Notes: generated by a model from the letters alone, not told the origin. Positions 9,565 through 18,664 are shown, numbered from the stretch's first letter. The stretch: DNA of 64,000 nt from CAZSBG01 sp964605145 (GCA_964605145.1 CAZSBG010000005.1:1-64000), one strand, 5' to 3'. Translations and numbers: made by a program.

Positions 9565-11128
9565 ATGGCGCTTGCGTTTGACAAAAATGCGGAATATGTA
9601 ACCGAACGACGGCGTCGACGTCCATTATTACGTTTTGCCTATACAGATGATAGATTTACTGGTATGACTGTTTTTACACTCATTTATCCGTGTTTTACTT
9701 TAGCCAATAAAATGGATCCATTGAAAATGTGTACGGAAATTGCAAAAGATGGAAGATTACCTGACGTAAATACTGTAATAGAAAAAATAGCATTAAAGGT
9801 TCATGGATTGTTAACGCCAATTACCAGACAGTACGAACAAAAACTGGGTCCGTTTGATGAACGATGGTATTGGGCGTCGCTGGCATTGCTTGATCGAAAG
9901 TACTATCGAAATAAAATTTCCGAATCAATTGATCGAGATGGATTAAAACAATTATGGGGAGAGATGGTTCGCAGTCGGGAAGATAGTGGTGGTCATTTTT
10001 CAGATCATATCGAGAATTTAAATAAGTATTTGCATGGTGAAAAAGATCTTGGCCGTCCGCCTAAAGATTTAATTGAAGTCTTAGCAAGGGTAGCACTAGC
10101 CTCGCCAGCAGTTATTTCACTCCGATCATTTCAACGATTAAACAATGAAAAAAAAATTGATTCCGATAAACTGTTTCTCCATTCAGCACGAGTAGCGATG
10201 GGCTTTCGTACATTATTTAACCTGCCTCAATCTATATCACTCATTCGATCATTGAACGAAATAGACGACACCCGTTATTGGGAAAATGTGCTTAATTATT
10301 GTATCCAGGGAAATCTTCAGTCCGTGATTGATGAGTATGTTCATGTCCTTTTCGAATCACTCGGTTTGCAGTATAGACGTGCTGAAAAATCGGTTGAACA
10401 GATTTCAGAGGAAATAAATAAAGCTGTTTCATTAAGAACTGTAAACCTCGAATTTGATGAGATAGCTACAAGTCAGCATAGCCAAAATATAGTTCTAAAC
10501 AAACGTAGTTTACGTTGTCGATTTGCGTTACGTTTTGTCAATGATAAAAACGAAGATACAGGAGAAGAAAACCGTGCTGATATTGTAAGGAGCGCATTTA
10601 ATTCACCATTTCGACCATTTATTATAGCAACCACTTCTATCGGGCAGGAAGGTCTCGATTTTCACCAATATTGTCATGAAATTTATCATTGGAATTTACC
10701 ATCGAATCCAGTTGATTTTGAACAGCGTGAAGGGCGGATTCATCGATATAAAAGCCATGTAATTCGTCGAAATGTATCAATGAAATATCCAATTTCTGCA
10801 TTAATAAACCAAATTCAAAATCTTACTGATCCTTGGGTGGAGATTTTTAGACTTGCTCATCTTAATCGGGCTGAGCAATACAATGATCTTGTACCGTATT
10901 GGATTTTTGAGTTCGAAAAATGTCATAAAATATACAGATATATTCCCACCCTACCTTTAAGCAGGGAAAAAATACATATTGACAATTTAAAAAAAATCGT
11001 TAGTAGCATACCGTTTGATACTGGGTCAGCCACGTCAAGAAGATCTGATGCTATTATTGCAAAGAAATTATGAAAATGGAATTGATTTGAATGCTTTAAT
11101 AAACTTTAAGATTGATTTGTCACCATAA
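9565..11128 (+). pseudogene. Helicase fragment, C-terminal RecA lobe, frameshifted near its end
   Basis: The frame is contiguous with the preceding fragment across one TAA codon. It carries the C-terminal helicase lobe: 'IIATTSIGQEGLDFHQYCH' (about residues 351-369) and 'EQREGRIHRYKSH', the motif V and VI region of SF2 helicases. The current frame ends at 11073 with an unlikely tail. Shifting frame at about 11011 gives 'RLILGQPRQEDLMLLLQRN', the ending I expect for this family, and that frame stops at 11126-11128. One extra C in 'taccgtttg' would explain it. With the missing N-terminus and the internal stop this makes three lesions in one gene, so the helicase is probably inactive in this sequence. 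Confidence 0.65.
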
Positions 11129-11315
11129 AATAAATATTAAAGGGAAAATTTCAATTCATTGATATTTGAACTTGATATTCAAATTTAAATTAATATCTCG
11201 AAATATGTTAATAAAAGATTTATACTTGAAATATATGCAATGATGTTCTTGATTCTGGCCTATTCCTAAATTTAAAAAATTCAATTAATTTTAATTTTAC
11301 TAAGGAGAGCTTGAA

Positions 11316-12035
11316 ATGGAAAAGGAAAATCGCAGAAAAAAATCAGAAAATATTGTAAAAGGTACAGTCGGGGCCGCAATGGCAGGAGCAGCAATACCAC
11401 TCCCAGTTGCTGATACCGTCGTTATTTCAGGAGCACAAATTGGAATGTTATCAGGAATAGCAGTTATTTATGAGCAAAAAATAGATTCAAATATTTTAAA
11501 AGGATTACTTTTAACATTTGGGGGTGCAAAAGTTGGAGAATGGGCTGCAAGTCTGATAAAAACAACAGGAGCTGGTAATGTTATTGGAATTCCAATGCAA
11601 ATGGCCATTGCGGGTACCATAACAGCTATGATCGGTTATGGATTTATAAACATGTTGGAAAAGGGATTGCCAATCACAAAAGAAAATCTAAAAAAAGAAG
11701 CAAAAAAAGAAAAAGAGCGAGCAAAAGCTGATGTGGAGAAATCGAAGCAAACAGCGGATGAATTAAAAGAAAAATATAAACATCTCGAACAAATTTGCAA
11801 TCTATCTGCTAAATATAACGAAGAAACTGAAACTCTAGTAGTTGATTTTAATCTAGATGGATTTCCAAAAAGTAACTTGAATATTTATGACGCTGATAAA
11901 AAAAATGTATACAGTCAGAAAGTTGATAAAAATGATTCACCGCTAAAACTTAATAAAAAGTTTAAAAAAGGAAAGTTTTTAATAGGACTTGATATACAAG
12001 GAATTGAACTTTTTGCAAAATTTATTGTGAGGTAA
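11316..12035 (+). CDS. DUF697-like membrane protein with coiled coil
   Basis: The first 110 residues are small-residue-rich hydrophobic helices containing 'GAAIPLPVADTVVISGAQIGML'-type sequence, which resembles DUF697/YcjF-tail domains found on membrane-associated GTPases. A strongly charged coiled coil follows (about 120-155, 'KKEAKKEKERAKADVEK'). The last 80 residues look like a beta-rich domain ('TLVVDFNLDGFPKSN'). No GTPase domain is present, so it would be a stand-alone membrane module. A good ribosome site, 'aaggag', lies just before the ATG. The metalloprotease gene begins five bases after its stop, so the two are almost certainly translated together. The function is unknown; membrane disruption or anchoring is a guess. 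Confidence 0.55.
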   Translation: MEKENRRKKSENIVKGTVGAAMAGAAIPLPVADTVVISGAQIGMLSGIAVIYEQKIDSNILKGLLLTFGGAKVGEWAASLIKTTGAGNVIGIPMQMAIAGTITAMIGYGFINMLEKGLPITKENLKKEAKKEKERAKADVEKSKQTADELKEKYKHLEQICNLSAKYNEETETLVVDFNLDGFPKSNLNIYDADKKNVYSQKVDKNDSPLKLNKKFKKGKFLIGLDIQGIELFAKFIVR

Positions 12036-12040
12036 TCATT

Positions 12041-12709
12041 ATGAATAAGCTACTTTATATAAATTTTGATTTATTGAGTAGTAAGTACTCAAACATTGAA
12101 AATTTGAAAGAAAATATTTTAAATATTGTCTCAGAGAAATTTTCAAATACGAATGTTTTTGTAACTAGCAATAAGAAATTTCTGGAAAATATGGAAAGTG
12201 AGTCATTCATTAAAAGAGTTTTTGTACATGACACAAAAGCGTTAGACCTCAATGGAGAACTTGCTCTTGGTCAAACATTGCATGATGATATATCTGAAGT
12301 TAATCTCAGCGATGTTGAAAACTCTGATGATTATATGGATCTCGATTTAATAGACAAATCTGGCTTAGTTGTTACTCATGAAGCTGGTCATTTATTTCTT
12401 CCAAGTGGGCATAGCTCTGATGGCTTAAATATCATGAACAATGGGCCAGATATATCTATGACTAAAATAACTGATATCAATCAAATTAATTTTACAGATG
12501 CACAAAAGGAATTAATGCAGTCAGAGCATCTAGATCCGAATTACTCGTTAAACTATTACGAAAAGCTCTATTACTATGATCAAAACTCAATGGGAAGTGA
12601 CGAAATTGACCATGATGATGGGCTCGATGATGATGGAATAGATCACGAGGATGACTTCGATGATAGTTTTTTCGAGGACTTGGATGAATTTCTTGAAGAT
12701 TTGTTCTGA
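12041..12709 (+). CDS. Metzincin-like zinc metalloprotease with acidic tail
   Basis: The 222-residue protein contains 'VTHEAGHLFLPSGHS', with H113, E114 and H117 forming an HExxH site and a third histidine at 124. The sequence 'DGLNIM' a few residues later could supply the Met-turn (M132) of metzincins. Classic metzincins have HExxHxxGxxH; here the third histidine is one residue further away, so the fold assignment is tentative while the zinc site is convincing. There is no signal peptide, which points to an intracellular target. The last 35 residues are almost all Asp/Glu and may hold the enzyme back or bind a partner. It follows the DUF697-like gene by five bases. Confidence 0.6.
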   Translation: MNKLLYINFDLLSSKYSNIENLKENILNIVSEKFSNTNVFVTSNKKFLENMESESFIKRVFVHDTKALDLNGELALGQTLHDDISEVNLSDVENSDDYMDLDLIDKSGLVVTHEAGHLFLPSGHSSDGLNIMNNGPDISMTKITDINQINFTDAQKELMQSEHLDPNYSLNYYEKLYYYDQNSMGSDEIDHDDGLDDDGIDHEDDFDDSFFEDLDEFLEDLF

Positions 12710-13208
12710 TTGCTTCTTCGTATACTTGACCTTCACAACCCAGTACAAAAAAAAATGTTGAACGCTGATTACGCAGATGAAGCTGATTTTCACAGTTTCT
12801 TAATCAGTATTATTCTGGGTAATCAGCGTCATTCGTGTCGTATAAGATTTTGTACCAAAAAATACATGAATATTATTTGTATGTTACTAAAATCGATAAG
12901 AATTAGTCTTTTAGTTAATACTTGATAATCATTATTATTAAATAGGTGAGACGAGTTTTAAAGCTACTGAAACTTAGTGTATATTTTTTGTCAGCGCAAC
13001 ACGTAAAGGTAAAAGTGAGATGGTAATTGGTAGCTTTTTTGTGTAATTTTATCATTTGACATAAACCATATTCAATTTTATTTACAAAAATATTTTGGTT
13101 AGCAGGTAAATCATATTCTCTTTCGAAAACACACATATCTAAACAATGGTAACAAGGACTATGGTCGAAATAAATATCTAAGCCAAGAATTGATAATGGA
13201 TTTATAGT
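12710..13208. other. Gene-free stretch of 499 bases
   Basis: The first part holds an inverted-repeat element (12743-12855). The remainder is AT-rich without a convincing reading frame. No strong promoter or terminator stands out, although a promoter for the TerB-trypsin gene must lie here. Confidence 0.5.
12743..12855. repeat. Nested inverted-repeat element
   Basis: The outer arms GTACAAAA (12743-12750) and TTTTGTAC (12848-12855) enclose inner arms CGCTGATTAC (12763-12772) and GTAATCAGCG (12819-12828). The segment 'ATCAGCGTCATTCGTGT' recurs with one mismatch at 59943-59959, so this is probably a dispersed non-coding repeat of the genome that also entered the island. Confidence 0.6.
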
Positions 13209-14411
13209 TTGCTAACTATTATTGAGATCGCCAACTATAATAATACTGATAAGAATATAGAGTTAAAAATGATCAATTTTGAGATGGTTAAAAAAATTGC
13301 CATCATTTATAAGTTTGTTCTTAGTCCTGCTTATAAATTTATCGATGAGGAGATATCAAATTATAAGGCAAAGAGAGCTTTACGATCCAAAGTAACGTTG
13401 GGCGAAGATGAGCCAATTATTAAATGTTTGTTAGCGTCAATGTCAAAATTGGCCAAAATTGATGGGGTAATATCAAATGCAGAAAGAGAATGCGTAAAAC
13501 ATTTTCTTAAAGTTGATTGTCGCTATGACGAGGTAACAACTCGATGGTGCATATATTATTTTAATCAAACTGCAAATGATAGTGGCACACTTAGATTTTA
13601 TACAAAAACATATTATAAGTTGGTTAAAGGAGATTACGATCGCTGTTTTACTTTTGCATCATTACTAATGAGGCTATCATTTGCAGATAACGAATTTCAC
13701 CAGGAAGAAAGAAAGGCAATGATTAATACTATAAAATTATTAAAATTGCCTAAATATACTTTTGATAAATTATTATTTGAAGAAAAATTGAGTAGAGAAT
13801 TACCGTATGATAGAATAAAAGATTATGGAACTGGATTCCTCATAACTGAAGATGGGTTTGTTCTGACGAATTATCATAATATCTGTAGAGGTCAAGAAAT
13901 TAAAGTAAGATCAGAGAATGATTTATATGAAGCGAGAATAATTCACTATGATAAAAATAATGACCTTGTTCTGCTGAAAATTGATGGAGACTTCAAAGCT
14001 ATTCCCATTGCGGTAGAATATCCTTATCTGGGCCAGTCAATTTTTACAATCGGTTTTCCGCAGCCAATAATTCAAGGCTTTCTTCCAAAAATTTCAAGGG
14101 GTAGCATTTGTGGTCTGGCAGGTTACAAGGATGATTCTCGCCATCTGCAAATCGACGCTACTATACAGCCAGGCAATTCCGGAGGGCCATTAATTGATAG
14201 CGAAAAAGGATTTGTAATAGGCATTATCAAAGCAATATTAAAAGATACCAATAAGGTGAGTTATGCAATTGGTCTTGAAATTTTGCAAAATTTTATAGAG
14301 AGTTGCCAGGGACTTTCATCCCATTTGGGTAGACCTACTCTGAAAAAACGAAAATTCCAATATATCATTAATGACACAAAACACTCAGTCGTCCAAATAT
14401 TTTCGTGTTAA
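13209..14411 (+). CDS. TerB-like domain fused to trypsin-like serine protease
   Basis: An N-terminal TerB/DjlA-like helical domain (about residues 70-200) has the paired repeats 'SKLAKIDGVISNAE' and 'MRLSFADNEFHQEE'. It is followed by an HtrA-type chymotrypsin fold. The triad is readable: H223 in 'LTNYHNI', D252 in 'NNDLVLLKI' and S324 in 'QPGNSGGPLI'. No PDZ domain or signal peptide is present, so the protease is probably cytosolic. TerB domains and small trypsin-like proteases are both recurrent effectors or adaptors in bacterial conflict systems. The listed start is a TTG; an in-frame ATG at 13269 ('MINFEMVKK') is an equally good start. No gene is closely coupled to it. Confidence 0.8.
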   Translation: MLTIIEIANYNNTDKNIELKMINFEMVKKIAIIYKFVLSPAYKFIDEEISNYKAKRALRSKVTLGEDEPIIKCLLASMSKLAKIDGVISNAERECVKHFLKVDCRYDEVTTRWCIYYFNQTANDSGTLRFYTKTYYKLVKGDYDRCFTFASLLMRLSFADNEFHQEERKAMINTIKLLKLPKYTFDKLLFEEKLSRELPYDRIKDYGTGFLITEDGFVLTNYHNICRGQEIKVRSENDLYEARIIHYDKNNDLVLLKIDGDFKAIPIAVEYPYLGQSIFTIGFPQPIIQGFLPKISRGSICGLAGYKDDSRHLQIDATIQPGNSGGPLIDSEKGFVIGIIKAILKDTNKVSYAIGLEILQNFIESCQGLSSHLGRPTLKKRKFQYIINDTKHSVVQIFSC

Positions 14412-14494
14412 ATCTAATGCAAATTGACTGATTTTTTTTCAACTTTTTGGCCAAAATATTTAATTGATATTGTATATAATAATATGGGGTAAAT

Positions 14495-15229
14495 ATGGAT
14501 AGAAAACAATTCTCATTCCAGGATTCTTATAATGATTTAAATGGAAAACTTTCCGGATTTGCTCAAAAATTGGGTTTGTCACAATGGGAAGCTGAAAATT
14601 TAGTGCAAGGAGTTTGGTACAATATTTATGAAAAACTTAAAGAAAAACCTGAATTGCATATTCAATTTGAATCTAAACCTGGCTATGCATACAATTATAT
14701 ATTCAAAGCTGTCAAAAATACTGTTATAAACGAAGGAAAAAAGATAACAAAAAGAAAAAACTATGAACAGGAGTTGAAAGAAGAATCTGGGGCCAAATTC
14801 GAGGATCCAGTTGAAATGAAGCAGAGGAGTAATGCTGTGCAAACATTTATAAATGAACTAAAAAATGAACTGAAAGATGATGAAACTCAATTCCTGGATT
14901 TATGGCTTGAATATACTGAACAAAATGTATCTGCAAATATATCTGAAATCGCAAGACTGATGGGATTAAAAGAAACTAAAGGCCACGATATTTTCAGAAG
15001 GATAAAAAGGAAAGCCCAAGCTTTCGAGGCAAAAAATAACTTATTAAAAGATGTTGCAGCATCCGCCGTAATATTTGATCTCGGGATCTTTGATTTTATT
15101 AAAGATATTTTTAGACCGCGTTTTACCTTAGATAAAAAGTATCAAAAAAGCGGCGAAAGGATTTCCAACAAAGTACTTACTGAATTAGGCCCCGACGCAA
15201 TCAGCCTTTTTTCTAAATTTGTAAAATGA
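14495..15229 (+). CDS. ECF-like RNA polymerase sigma factor
   Basis: The protein (244 residues) has the layout of an extracytoplasmic-function sigma factor. A region-2-like helical block spans about residues 5-100 ('AENLVQGVWYNIYEKL', 'YNYIFKAVKNTVINEGKK'). After a charged linker comes a region-4-like helix-turn-helix (about 115-180, 'ISEIARLMGLKETKGHDIFRRIKRKAQ'-type pattern). The 60-residue C-terminal extension is not part of the usual fold. Sequence similarity is weak by eye, so the call is moderate. A strong terminator follows directly. It may drive genes of this island; there is no anti-sigma gene beside it. Confidence 0.5.
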   Translation: MDRKQFSFQDSYNDLNGKLSGFAQKLGLSQWEAENLVQGVWYNIYEKLKEKPELHIQFESKPGYAYNYIFKAVKNTVINEGKKITKRKNYEQELKEESGAKFEDPVEMKQRSNAVQTFINELKNELKDDETQFLDLWLEYTEQNVSANISEIARLMGLKETKGHDIFRRIKRKAQAFEAKNNLLKDVAASAVIFDLGIFDFIKDIFRPRFTLDKKYQKSGERISNKVLTELGPDAISLFSKFVK

Positions 15230-15236
15230 ATTTATC

Positions 15237-15264
15237 AGCCCGATCATTGGTCGGGCTTTTTTTT
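15237..15264 (+). terminator. Rho-independent terminator after the sigma-like gene
   Basis: The arms AGCCCGA (15237-15243) and TCGGGCT (15251-15257) form a 7-bp stem with a 7-base loop, followed by a run of T. Confidence 0.85.
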
Positions 15265-15422
15265 ACCTTCCCCAATCTTCATATAAACTTATCCTTACAC
15301 CATTTCACATTTCAGAATTTTCAAAAAAAATACCAAATTTTTTATCTCCAGAGTATTTATTAGTGAAATTGATTTCAATTAATAAAAAAAATTTCTAATA
15401 ATTATTTTGGAGGTAATTTCAA

Positions 15423-16214
15423 ATGAAAGACAAATATTTTTCAATTTCGTTACCCAGGGGTTCAAAAGAAGCCAGGGATTTGATGGCAGAGCTGGAGTCA
15501 CATGGCTCGGTGGTCATCGACATTTGCGCCAATTTGGAGCAAAGATACCATGAGGTTTCCAATGTAAGAAAAAGGCCCCTGCTGGTTTTGATTCTCGGAT
15601 CGTCGAATCTGAGCCAGGGCCATCAGGCAGACCTTGAGAACGTTATCGGTGACAGAACATTTGATTCGCTTGATTTTTTGGTGCAGGTCGTTTCTGGTGA
15701 TGTCAAGGTCGGCTACAACATCGCTAAGTTTCTGCGATCCAGAGTGACGGGCACGCTCACCAGCCTGGTCCCTGTGACCGTTTCTGGCGCGGGTACAATT
15801 TTGACCCTCACGTCGGACGAAATTATTGGCGGTGAATTCACCTATGTCCTTCCAGCCGAGGTGTCAAGCATCCACCCATCGATAATCCATTGGCGCGAGT
15901 CGACAGGCGAGACTCCTCCCATGTATGGAGAAAATAATAAGGAATACGAAAAATTCCAGCCTGAAGGTGTGGACCTGACGCGGCAGCTTTTACAAAAGAA
16001 TGCGTCACTTACCAATGGACGCTTCGAAGAGCTGGCCAAATACCTGGCGTTTTCAGATGACGTGGAACCGGAACAGGCGTATCGCTTTGTCGAGTTCCTG
16101 AAAATTGGCATCAAGGCCAGGTTGGCCGAAGAACGTGAGAAATCGATATTCACTGATTTCCAGGAAATCATTCCGCTCACGCTGGATGACCACATTCTGT
16201 TAATTGAAAAATAA
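15423..16214 (+). CDS. ClpP/SDH-fold serine protease-like protein
   Basis: Residues 50-150 follow the ClpP-crotonase pattern seen in SDH_sah (serine dehydrogenase-like) proteins. A 'RPLLVLILG' strand is followed by 'DFLVQVVSGDVKVGYNIAKFLRSR', where families have a GG-containing loop and helix. Then comes 'VPVTVSGAGTILTLTSDEI', where 'SAAT..aLGADEI' is usual, and 'GGEFTYVLP'. S121 would be the nucleophile; the matching His and Asp are not obvious. There is no signal peptide or membrane helix. A clear ribosome site 'ggaggt' precedes the ATG. It is the first of four same-strand genes running up to the integrase, so it may be the protease effector of that unit. Family placement is by fold pattern only. 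Confidence 0.5.
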   Translation: MKDKYFSISLPRGSKEARDLMAELESHGSVVIDICANLEQRYHEVSNVRKRPLLVLILGSSNLSQGHQADLENVIGDRTFDSLDFLVQVVSGDVKVGYNIAKFLRSRVTGTLTSLVPVTVSGAGTILTLTSDEIIGGEFTYVLPAEVSSIHPSIIHWRESTGETPPMYGENNKEYEKFQPEGVDLTRQLLQKNASLTNGRFEELAKYLAFSDDVEPEQAYRFVEFLKIGIKARLAEEREKSIFTDFQEIIPLTLDDHILLIEK

Positions 16215-16224
16215 ACACGTGACC

Positions 16225-16254
16225 GCCTGGATCGGCTATTTGGCTGGTCCAGGC
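16225..16254 (+). promoter_or_regulatory. Intercistronic stem-loop
   Basis: The arms GCCTGGATC (16225-16233) and GGTCCAGGC (16246-16254) pair over 9 bp with one wobble. The hairpin lies between two genes of the unit, just before the 'aaggagg' ribosome site of the next gene. No T-run follows, so it is an RNA processing or stability element rather than a terminator. Confidence 0.5.
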
Positions 16255-16276
16255 ATAATTTAAGGAGGTTTTTATA

Positions 16277-16762
16277 ATGTTTAAAATTACAAAAAATAAC
16301 GATTCTGTGATTGTTGAGAAAAATGGAAAGCGGCTTGAGGTAGAGTTATTTACGGAAGAAGTTATATTCGCTAAAGCCGAAAAAGCAGATTGGGATGATA
16401 TCGAGTATGATACATTTCCAGAGAAACTGGTACTAGTGGTTGATGTGGAAAAAGACGATGTTTCTATACGGGTGAATCTCAATAAGTTCGACCCCGGCTT
16501 CCACTTACAAACCCTCGTGAGAGTTTCAACCGATTGTCAATTTTGTCGCAATAAAGCCGCAGAAATGATGCAAAGGCTGAAATCGAGTTTAGCTGACACA
16601 TCCATTGAGGTTTCGCTCTTTCCAGACGAGGAAAACGATTCGGTCAGTTGCTTCGAACTCGTGGAGACTATGCCAGGTGATCAGGCTGTGGGTTCTTTTG
16701 CGGACAACCACATATCTGTCATAGCTTCGGTATTTAATGAAGTGTATGGCAGTGAAAATTAA
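16277..16762 (+). CDS. Uncharacterised 161-residue protein
   Basis: I do not recognise this family. The protein is acidic and soluble. Residues 1-90 alternate beta-strand-like stretches ('SVIVEKNGKRLEVELF', 'KLVLVVDVEKDDVSIRV'). The C-terminal half is mixed and includes a CxxC ('DCQFCRNKAA', about residue 86) that could bind metal or form a disulfide. A strong ribosome site ('aaggagg') precedes the ATG. It lies between the ClpP-like and coiled-coil genes, with hairpins in the spacers on both sides, which suggests a co-transcribed unit with independently tuned translation. Confidence 0.65.
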   Translation: MFKITKNNDSVIVEKNGKRLEVELFTEEVIFAKAEKADWDDIEYDTFPEKLVLVVDVEKDDVSIRVNLNKFDPGFHLQTLVRVSTDCQFCRNKAAEMMQRLKSSLADTSIEVSLFPDEENDSVSCFELVETMPGDQAVGSFADNHISVIASVFNEVYGSEN

Positions 16763-16782
16763 TTAAGAATGTAAAATAAATC

Positions 16783-16808
16783 ACAGGCGTCCATTTCAGG
16801 GCGCCTGT
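16783..16808 (+). promoter_or_regulatory. Second intercistronic stem-loop
   Basis: The arms ACAGGCGTCC (16783-16792) and GGGCGCCTGT (16799-16808) pair over 10 bp with one wobble and a 6-base loop. It again sits shortly before a ribosome site ('aaaggag'). A weak TTTAAA follows, so partial termination is possible. Confidence 0.5.
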
Positions 16809-16828
16809 TTAAACAAAGGAGTTACAAA

Positions 16829-18664
16829 ATGGATTACATCATCAAAAAGATAACGGCTGCAGAAAAAACAAAAAGCGGTATGAAGGAATTGGCAACCGAA
16901 TTTTCTGGGTTTACCCCTGAGCGATACAATGAAATAATCAACTATTTAGTCCAACACTATGAAGGTCCTGCGCTCAGTAAAATTCTAATTGTCAGCGCTA
17001 TCAATGGGATTAAATTGGATTCTGTTGTTTTGGCCAGCGCATTTAACCTGACCGATGAATTGATTGATGCATACTTCCCGTACAAATTTCAGGATGCATC
17101 AGCCATTCCCCCCTTGTTAGCTATTGCAAATAACATGTTGATGACAGTTCCAGCATTTGTAACAAACCCAATGTGGATCGCAACTGAGCTCGCCCTGAAG
17201 TTCAACGAGTACAAGCAGGACATTTTGGATACACTTTTGATGTTATCCCACCTTCCTAAGCTCTCGAATAATACTGATATTATTGAAGAATTAAAGAAAT
17301 TCCTCAATGCTGTGAAGTATGGTGATCCAAACGTGAAGTGGAGAATTGACCTCAACCCTCTACAAGAGCTCGCTGAGCAAGAGGTTCGAATGATACATGC
17401 CAGCGCACATAGCAGGGGTGTTCAATATAAACTATGGGAATTTGGCAAATTAAACGCAGCTTCAATGGGTGAAAGGGAGTTAATAAATAAATTTAGGGAT
17501 GCGATTGATCTGCGACTGTTCGATAAAGCGTATGAATTCCTGTTTGCGCTGTATAGAAGGAAGAAGAAATCAAATCAATTTTTTGGCGAGGCAGTTGAAT
17601 TATGTCAATACGGCCTCCTGTCAAGAAATTTGGACCTTGTTCATAAGGTCCATGAAATGCTTCCTGAGAATCAACACTCGGTTGCGGAGAAATTAATCAT
17701 CAAAATCATTGAAAATCCTGAAATGATGGATTTGCTGGAAGAGTTGTGTAGAATTGCATTGGTGAATTTGAGATATCTTCATTCGGTAAATCTTCTATTA
17801 GATTTTCAAGGTTATGTTCATTTGCATTACCCTGCACTTTCTATTCTATTGACCAGGGCAGCGTTTGTAACTTTCTGGAAAGATAGAGAAGAAATCGATG
17901 AACTCCTTGAAGGGTTTCATTCCAATCGAGTGCGGATTGGTCTTAAACCAGACGGTGATCCAATCGAACAATTATTATCACAGATTTCCGAGATGGAACA
18001 ACTAGAGGTGATGAAGCCAAAAATTGCAAACCTGGAAAACAAAATTGATGATCTCGAAAAGAAAAATTCAATCTATAAAACTGATATCAAAACTAAATGG
18101 AAAGAAATAAATAGACTCGAAAAAGAAGTCGCCAATTTAAAATCTAAATTGAAAGGGACTCCTGATTATCAGAGCTTAAAAAAAGAACGGGATGATTTGA
18201 AACAGACATTGGAAGTAAAGAAGCTTGAGTTGAAAAACTGCAAAATTATGATTAACGAAGAAAAAGATAAGAATCACTTGTCAATCGGTAATAATGGGAT
18301 CAATAAAGAAACCCAACATCATGAGGCTAAAGAAGTCGAACACATCCGCGAAATTGATAGCATCGATAGCACGCAATTTCTGATCCCAGAATATGAGAAG
18401 TCATTTGTGACTCAATTGAACAAGATTGATCCAATGATTGCGAAAAAGGCATTAAAAGCGGTCCACAGCTTTGCGATTCAAGAAGAGAAAATTTTGGCAG
18501 ACACAATCGAGCTTGAAAGTCTTGCGAATCATTATCGAATAAAATTTGATGAAAATTATCGGCTCATGATTCAATGGAAACCTGGCAAGTCCGTCACAAT
18601 TTTGGATGTGATCCCTCGTCAGTCATTAGAAACATGGATTAAAAACAGAAAAAATGGCCGTTAA
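16829..18664 (+). CDS. Helical and coiled-coil protein with C-terminal RelE/ParE-like domain
   Basis: This is a 611-residue protein with three parts. Residues 1-380 are an unrecognised helical repeat-like region. Residues 390-480 are a coiled coil ('IANLENKIDDLEKKNS', 'KKERDDLKQTLEVKKLEL'). The last 95 residues fit the RelE/ParE toxin fold: 'YEKSFVTQLNKIDPMIAKKA', then 'LANHYRIKFDENYRLMIQW' and 'ILDVIPRQSLETWIKNR'. No antitoxin-like gene is adjacent, and no catalytic residues typical of mRNA-cutting RelE are evident, so this may be a binding domain. The last 11 bases overlap the next gene, so translation is coupled. This is the largest unknown of the unit beside the integrase. Confidence 0.6.
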   Translation: MDYIIKKITAAEKTKSGMKELATEFSGFTPERYNEIINYLVQHYEGPALSKILIVSAINGIKLDSVVLASAFNLTDELIDAYFPYKFQDASAIPPLLAIANNMLMTVPAFVTNPMWIATELALKFNEYKQDILDTLLMLSHLPKLSNNTDIIEELKKFLNAVKYGDPNVKWRIDLNPLQELAEQEVRMIHASAHSRGVQYKLWEFGKLNAASMGERELINKFRDAIDLRLFDKAYEFLFALYRRKKKSNQFFGEAVELCQYGLLSRNLDLVHKVHEMLPENQHSVAEKLIIKIIENPEMMDLLEELCRIALVNLRYLHSVNLLLDFQGYVHLHYPALSILLTRAAFVTFWKDREEIDELLEGFHSNRVRIGLKPDGDPIEQLLSQISEMEQLEVMKPKIANLENKIDDLEKKNSIYKTDIKTKWKEINRLEKEVANLKSKLKGTPDYQSLKKERDDLKQTLEVKKLELKNCKIMINEEKDKNHLSIGNNGINKETQHHEAKEVEHIREIDSIDSTQFLIPEYEKSFVTQLNKIDPMIAKKALKAVHSFAIQEEKILADTIELESLANHYRIKFDENYRLMIQWKPGKSVTILDVIPRQSLETWIKNRKNGR

